Source: Lumbricus rubellus (taxonomy: Eukaryota > Annelida > Clitellata > Crassiclitellata > Lumbricidae). Taken from it: DNA of 64,000 nucleotides. Under the pieces are notes generated by a model. The model saw only the letters and a program-made list of their open reading frames with translations. It was not told the origin of the DNA and searched no databases. Both the position numbers and the translations under genes were made by a program. Shown here one piece after another: positions 62,401-64,000 of the stretch. Where the stretch lies: the NCBI GenBank assembly GCA_945859605.1, contig OX243824.1, forward strand, positions 6,339,537 through 6,403,536, given 5' to 3'. The stretch's first letter is position 1; each line of letters begins with the position of its first letter.

Positions 62401-62976
62401 CCTCTTCATTTTCTTTCCTCAAAACTTATATCTTCTCTCGTGGCCTTGCGCACTGGGAGCGCCTCTGAACGGTTCACCCTAGTAGAGGCGCTTTATAAAT
62501 GTTTTCATACAAAACAATGGGGCGCGGTGGTCTAGTGGTGGCGTCATTGCCTTGGAGCCGAAATGTCCGAGGTTCGAATCCACCTCGCTGCGTAAGGACC
62601 TTGGGCAAGTCCTTCACTTACAATTGCTCAGCGCTTCGGCGTGAAACTCCGATGCAGTGTCCGCTCTGCATCGGGAGCGCCTTTGAGTAGAGAGCTTGAA
62701 GGGGCGCTATAACAAGTGCACATACAAACAAACAACACAATACAATATACTTGCCTGCTTTGAAACGCCTGAAGAAGTGAAAGGCTCACTCACCAGCTGT
62801 CTGTGTGGGATCGTCCGCTGCACAGAACGGGAAGCATTTGGAGCCAACCGCCTGGGTCTTGCGCCTTGCAGAGGACAAGAAACCTGGAGCAGGGGTCTCG
62901 AACGCAACGCTCGGCTTCAGCGAGCTCAGCTTCTTCCGGTTCGCAAGAAGAGAAACCTTTCGCATGATCGCCCTCT
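47227..62976 (-). CDS. PHKA: Phosphorylase b kinase regulatory subunit alpha, C-terminal part
   Basis: Exons in transcript order: 62976-62794, 59687-59586, 58044-57834, 56455-56219, 55690-55612, 54696-54567, 53058-52954, 51330-51269, 50750-50589, 48494-48288 and 47433-47227. Phases agree throughout, giving 560 visible residues. Landmarks: [104 protein letters not shown] and [16 protein letters not shown]. These match PHKA rather than PHKB. The subunit regulates the (alpha-beta-gamma-delta)4 kinase that activates glycogen phosphorylase. The first two exons cover the Ser/Arg-rich regulatory stretch; the N-terminal glucoamylase-like half lies beyond the window. The intron after 54567 appears to start with GC. 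A linker of about 20 residues expected between 50589 and 48494 was not found; those exons nevertheless join in phase 0. The protein ends CTQQ, a CaaX box as in farnesylated human PHKA. Confidence 0.93.
47650..48285. repeat. 27-bp minisatellite, about 23 units, at a PHKA donor
   Basis: Unit reads, on the PHKA strand, GTAACTGTACCGTAATCATT followed by GTACCTC. It begins about 10 nt inside the intron after exon 48494-48288. Because 27 is a multiple of 3, long open frames (233-295 residues) exist in several frames; these are not genes. Confidence 0.92.
48600..48672 (+). repeat. GCGCTATATAAAT tail with (AATG)n
   Basis: GAGAGCGCCTCTGAGTAG, CTTGAAGAGGCGCTATATAA and AATG units. Confidence 0.7.
48740..48990. 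repeat. Degenerate short tandem repeats
   Basis: Irregular copies of TAGCCCCTATAG/GACCTGTTTATAG, ending in a duplicated TTCTGGACCTGTTTGGGGCC. Confidence 0.6.
49221..49372 (+). repeat. (AAT)n element with CCTCGGG block
   Basis: AGT/AAT runs surround CACCTGAGGGATTATAGATA followed by CCTCGGGTAA, a relative of the blocks at 26311, 58508 and 63041. Confidence 0.65.
49373..49954. other. PHKA intron, nothing recognised
   Basis: No coding similarity found on either strand. Confidence 0.4.
49962..50040 (-). repeat. Retroelement tail fragment
   Basis: ATTC units, GGACATTTATATAGCGCTCT, ACTACTCAGAGGCGCTC. Confidence 0.65.
50442..50580. repeat. Dispersed C-rich repeat
   Basis: GGTTCAACCCCAGTTTTTCT followed by C runs and CACACC. 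Related to 37025-37170 upstream of ALG1. Confidence 0.5.
50840..50912 (-). repeat. Retroelement tail fragment
   Basis: ATTC units, TTTAAATAGCGCCTCTTCAA, CTACTCAGAAGCGCTCCCGA. Confidence 0.6.
51520..51682. mobile_element. hAT-like MITE, 163 bp
   Basis: Ends CATGGGCGGAGTTT and, inverted, CATGGGCGAAGTTT. Exact 8-bp duplications AATGTGCT at 51512-51519 and 51683-51690. No transposase. Confidence 0.8.
52225..52345 (-). repeat. Retroelement tail with (ATTC)n
   Basis: A run of about ten ATTC units, CTTATATAGCGCCCCTTCAA, CTACTCAGAGGCACTCCCAG. Confidence 0.7.
52470..52648 (+). mobile_element. LINE 3' end fragment
   Basis: The translated end resembles the GPSLWNDLP motif at the C-terminus of CR1-like ORF2 proteins. 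It is followed by GAGAGCGCTTCTGAATAGCT and AGTGCTTTACAAATG. Confidence 0.55.
52640..52923. repeat. AGATT-type tandem repeat
   Basis: Alternating TTAGATTAGA/CTAGACTATA units, in a PHKA intron just before the donor of exon 53058-52954. Confidence 0.92.
53130..54515. repeat. About 30-bp satellite, interrupted by a MITE
   Basis: Units AAAAGCTGTTCATTTGCTGT followed by AAACTATTTC, with variants AATCAAAAGCTGTTTATTTT. About 28 units lie left of the insertion (53130-53953) and 3-4 right of it (54410-54515). Higher-order repetition of about 150 bp is visible between 53150 and 53680. Confidence 0.92.
53954..54409. mobile_element. Mutator-like MITE with repeat-built ends, 456 bp
   Basis: Inverted ends of roughly 75 bp, each made of five direct copies of CCGGACAATTCGG in mirrored order. 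Flanked by CATTTGCTG at 53945-53953 and 54410-54418. Nine-base duplications fit Mutator-type elements, though the host satellite itself repeats this word. The AT-rich core has no gene. Confidence 0.7.
54697..55167 (-). repeat. 23-24 bp minisatellite of 3' splice sites, about 20 units
   Basis: On the PHKA strand the unit is GAGGTTCTTGTTTATGTTTA followed by CAG. It abuts exon 54696-54567, which itself begins GAGGTTCTTGTGTATCTG. Each unit therefore reproduces the real acceptor and the first exon bases. About 18 of the 20 keep CAG. Confidence 0.92.
55425..55571. repeat. (GACA)n microsatellite
   Basis: GACAGACA and GAGAGACA runs in a PHKA intron close to the donor of exon 55690-55612. Confidence 0.95.
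55905..56090 (-). mobile_element. LINE 3' end fragment
   Basis: Reverse-strand relative of 62286-62505: TATAAAGCGCCTCTACTAGG, GTTCGGTGGCGCTCCCAGTG and AGTATTCCAAAGAGAGGGGC. Confidence 0.65.
56461..56704 (-). repeat. 10-bp array feeding a PHKA acceptor
   Basis: About 24 units reading GTGTTCTTGT on the PHKA strand, ending at the acceptor TGCAG of exon 56455-56219. They form one long pyrimidine/GT tract. Confidence 0.92.
56967..57194 (-). mobile_element. tRNA-derived SINE
   Basis: Reverse copy with TATAGCGCCCCTTCAAGCTC, GCACTGAGC-type body and TGGATTCGAACCTCGG. Lies in a PHKA intron. Confidence 0.88.
57425..57485 (+). repeat. GCGCTATATAAAT tail fragment
   Basis: GTCGGGAGCGCCTCTGAGGA, then GAAGTGGCGCTATATAAATT. 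Confidence 0.6.
57729..57808 (+). mobile_element. 5'-truncated SINE
   Basis: Only the 3' part remains: CCGCTCTGCATTCGGGAGCG, CTTGAAGGGACGGTATAACA, GAGCACATACAAACG. It lies beside the donor of exon 58044-57834. Confidence 0.65.
58045..58412 (-). repeat. 57-bp minisatellite copying a 3' splice site, 7 units
   Basis: On the PHKA strand each unit contains TTTTCACTGAACTTTAG followed by ATATGTCGC. The real exon 58044-57834 starts after the same TTTTCACTGAACTTTAG with AAATGTCGC. Five units also carry the E-box CACGTG (58082, 58140, 58197, 58254 and 58368). Confidence 0.92.
58418..58470. repeat. (AAT)n microsatellite
   Basis: AAT run with interruptions. Similar AAT runs continue at 58600-58680 and 58767-58868. 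Confidence 0.9.
58508..58592 (+). repeat. Palindrome-ended dispersed element, copy A
   Basis: AGGCCTGAACTTCTTAACAT, AACAGCTCCAAGCATAATTT, then the palindromic CCCGAGGGATCCTAGGTACC followed by TCGGG. The same element is inverted at 63041-63120. Confidence 0.75.
58683..58765 (+). repeat. Palindrome-ended dispersed element, copy B
   Basis: GTCCCTGAGGGATCCTAAAT followed by ACCTCGGGGCATAAAA, flanked by AAT runs. Related to 26311-26388. Confidence 0.7.
58869..59366 (+). mobile_element. Nonautonomous Helitron/Helentron-like element
   Basis: Starts TCTATATATATAAAAATCT and ends ACGCGTGGCTGGGTACAGCT followed by AG, between A and T: the TC...CTAG layout of Helitrons without target duplication. A GC-rich body is interrupted by a G-rich tract at 59206-59325. 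No Rep/helicase gene. Confidence 0.65.
59206..59325 (+). repeat. Long G-rich tract
   Basis: GGGGGA units and a run of over 30 consecutive G. Could form G-quadruplexes; the exact length is also prone to sequencing error. Confidence 0.9.
60010..61422 (-). mobile_element. Tc1/mariner-type element, 1.41 kb, decayed
   Basis: Ends CAGGGTGGCTCAAAAAAAAA followed by TACCCCA, inverted at both termini and flanked by TA (60008-60009, 61423-61424). Weaker inverted similarity continues for about 170 bp inward. The reverse strand carries a broken transposase. Confidence 0.85.
60350..60895 (-). pseudogene. Mariner-family transposase fragment
   Basis: Reverse-strand frames read [31 protein letters not shown] and later [26 protein letters not shown]-like followed by W is the conserved region around the last catalytic residue of IS630/Tc1/mariner transposases. 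Several stops and frame breaks make it inactive. Confidence 0.75.
61672..61890 (+). mobile_element. tRNA-derived SINE
   Basis: GGGGCATGGTGGTGTAGTGG, GGTTCGAATC, tail GGGGCGCTATAACAAGTGTA. Faces the next SINE across about 30 bp. Confidence 0.88.
61920..62136 (-). mobile_element. tRNA-derived SINE, inverted partner
   Basis: Reverse orientation: GTGCACTTGTTATAGCGCCC, GGATTCGAACCTCGGACC, ACCACCGCGCCCCAC. Tail-to-tail with the preceding SINE. Confidence 0.9.
62152..62262 (-). repeat. Retroelement tail fragment
   Basis: ATTC units, TTACATAGCATCTCTTCGGG, ACTCAGAGGTGCTCCAGACT. Confidence 0.6.
62286..62505 (+). mobile_element. CR1-like LINE 3' end
   Basis: Translates to [20 protein letters not shown] and [11 protein letters not shown], the usual C-terminal motif of CR1/L2-clade ORF2. 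Then GGGAGCGCCTCTGAACGGTT and GAGGCGCTTTATAAATG as 3' tail. Confidence 0.7.
62519..62735 (+). mobile_element. tRNA-derived SINE
   Basis: Well-preserved copy: GGGGCGCGGTGGTCTAGTGG, GGTTCGAATCC, GGGAGCGCCTTTGAGTAG, GGGGCGCTATAACAAGTGCA. It ends about 60 bp from a PHKA exon. Confidence 0.92.
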
Positions 62977-63040
62977 CTGAAATTTTCAATATTATTATTA
63001 TTGTAATTATTATTAATATTTTTTTTTTTTTTTTTTTTTT

Positions 63041-63120
63041 ACCCGAGGTACCTGGGATCCCTCGGGATTTACAGAAATTATGCTTGGAGCTGTTTTTGTG
63101 TGTGTTTAGAACATCAGGCC
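63041..63120 (-). repeat. Palindrome-ended dispersed element, inverted copy
   Basis: ACCCGAGGTACCTGGGATCC followed by CTCGGGATTT, then GCTTGGAGCTGTTTTTGTGT and CATCAGGCC. Reverse of 58508-58592. Preceded by a T run, which is its A tail in reverse. Confidence 0.75.
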
Positions 63121-63300
63121 TTATTATTATTATTATTATTATTGTTATTATTATCATTATTTAACATTATTATTATTATTATTATTAAACATTATTATTA
63201 TTATTATTATTTAACATTATTATTATTATTATTATTAAACATTATTATTATTATTATTATTTAACATTATTATTATTATTATTATTATTATTTAATTTTT
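63121..63300. repeat. (ATT)n microsatellite
   Basis: ATT runs broken regularly by TAAAC/TTAAC about every 28-30 nt. Confidence 0.92.
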
Positions 63301-63599
63301 TTAATTTTTTTTATTACTTTTCTTATTTTTAAGACTGCAAATTCGAACATTTTTTACTCAGACTTCAATTTACAATTACCGGTATACAATTTCACAGGTT
63401 TACATGTACAGCTTCTGTCCAAAGGTGGAGCCAGAAAAAAATTGGAGTTTACAAGAAATGGTAACAAAATTCGGAAATTGTATAATTTTTTGGGGGGGGA
63501 GGGGTTGAACCAGCGCACCGCTAAAAGAGCCCATGATCTACTCAGACCATTCACATATGAATGTTAATAATGGCCAAAAAAACTTTAAATAGCACCTTT

Positions 63600-63870
63600 T
63601 CCTCCCCAAAGTCCGACTCACACCTCGTCGCGGTGGGGGCGTAACAGCCGAGTAGGGGATTGCCTGCTGAGGCTATGCCGCCATCAGTAGTGAAGGTCTC
63701 CGAAGTACCAACTTGGGCGCTACGCGAGGTGGAAAGGCTCAGCAGGAACCCTGAAACAGCTGGCTAACGTGAGCGGCGTAGAAGGTCACTACTCAAACCG
63801 CGAGGAAGGCAACGGGAAACTTTCACGCCATGACCTAGGGACAAGGACCTTGATTGTAGGCCTACTCCAA
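63600..63870. repeat. GC-rich interspersed repeat, family unknown
   Basis: GC-rich block with GTGGGGGCGTAACAGCCGAG and AACCGCGAGGAAGGCAACGG in AT-rich surroundings. The second motif resembles the 3' untranslated part of some LINEs. I cannot name the family. Confidence 0.35.
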
Positions 63871-63965
63871 GCTTCATCATACATCTGTTTTTGGTTTTTC
63901 TCTGTATTTTCTTTACCTCCGGCAATTTTTTTAATGATAAAAGCAATAAAACAATCTATATAGAC

Positions 63966-64000
63966 CAGTGGTTCTTAACCTTTTCAAGGGAGCCGAACCC
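63966..64000 (+). mobile_element. Start of a hAT-like element, cut by window end
   Basis: CAGTGGTTCTTAACCTTTTC followed by AAGGGAGCCGAACCC matches the common CAGTGGTTCTCAACC start of hAT elements. Confidence 0.55.

Overview
The window is animal nuclear DNA. Genes are split by phase-consistent GT-AG introns, simple repeats are abundant, and tRNA-derived SINEs, LINE tails, MITEs and an LTR retrotransposon are scattered through introns. The dispersed repeats end in a GGCGCTATATAAAT-type tail of the kind seen in deuterostome SINEs and LINEs, and the four host genes have recognisable vertebrate counterparts. A marine invertebrate deuterostome is my best guess (inference, low certainty).

Four host genes are present. 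On the + strand, the last six coding exons (611-26836) of a multi-PDZ scaffold of the MPDZ/PATJ type. On the - strand, CDIN1 (C15orf41), a PD-(D/E)XK nuclease, with exons from 36672 down to 30742. On the + strand, a complete 12-exon ALG1 mannosyltransferase (37966-46122). On the - strand, the C-terminal part of the phosphorylase kinase alpha subunit (PHKA), from 62976 down to 47227. CDIN1 and ALG1 diverge from a roughly 1.3 kb intergenic region. ALG1 and PHKA converge, and their likely poly(A) signals lie within about 40 bp of each other.

The last intron of the PDZ gene (10921-26541) holds a 14,678-bp Ty3/Gypsy-type retrotransposon at 11182-25859. Its two 3,027-bp LTRs look identical, their ends are TGTGGCGGA/TCCGCCACA, and the target duplication is TATT. 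A single gag-pol frame starts inside the 5' LTR, runs across the LTR end and the tRNA-Leu-type primer-binding site, and ends at 20368. The following 2.46 kb has no recognisable gene. It carries about eleven repeats of CCCCACTTCTG, the complement of the element's own primer-binding site, together with hairpins that show a compensatory base change. I consider this the most novel part of the window.

PHKA introns carry minisatellites that abut splice sites, and some of them copy the splice site in every unit. The final PHKA codons, including a C-terminal CaaX box, lie in a 43-bp repeat whose units carry CRE palindromes. Other mobile elements include a mariner-type element nested in a Harbinger-like one, three hAT-like MITEs with exact 8-bp duplications, a Mutator-like MITE inside a satellite, two 83-bp TTAA-ended MITEs, a Helitron-like element and nine tRNA-SINEs.
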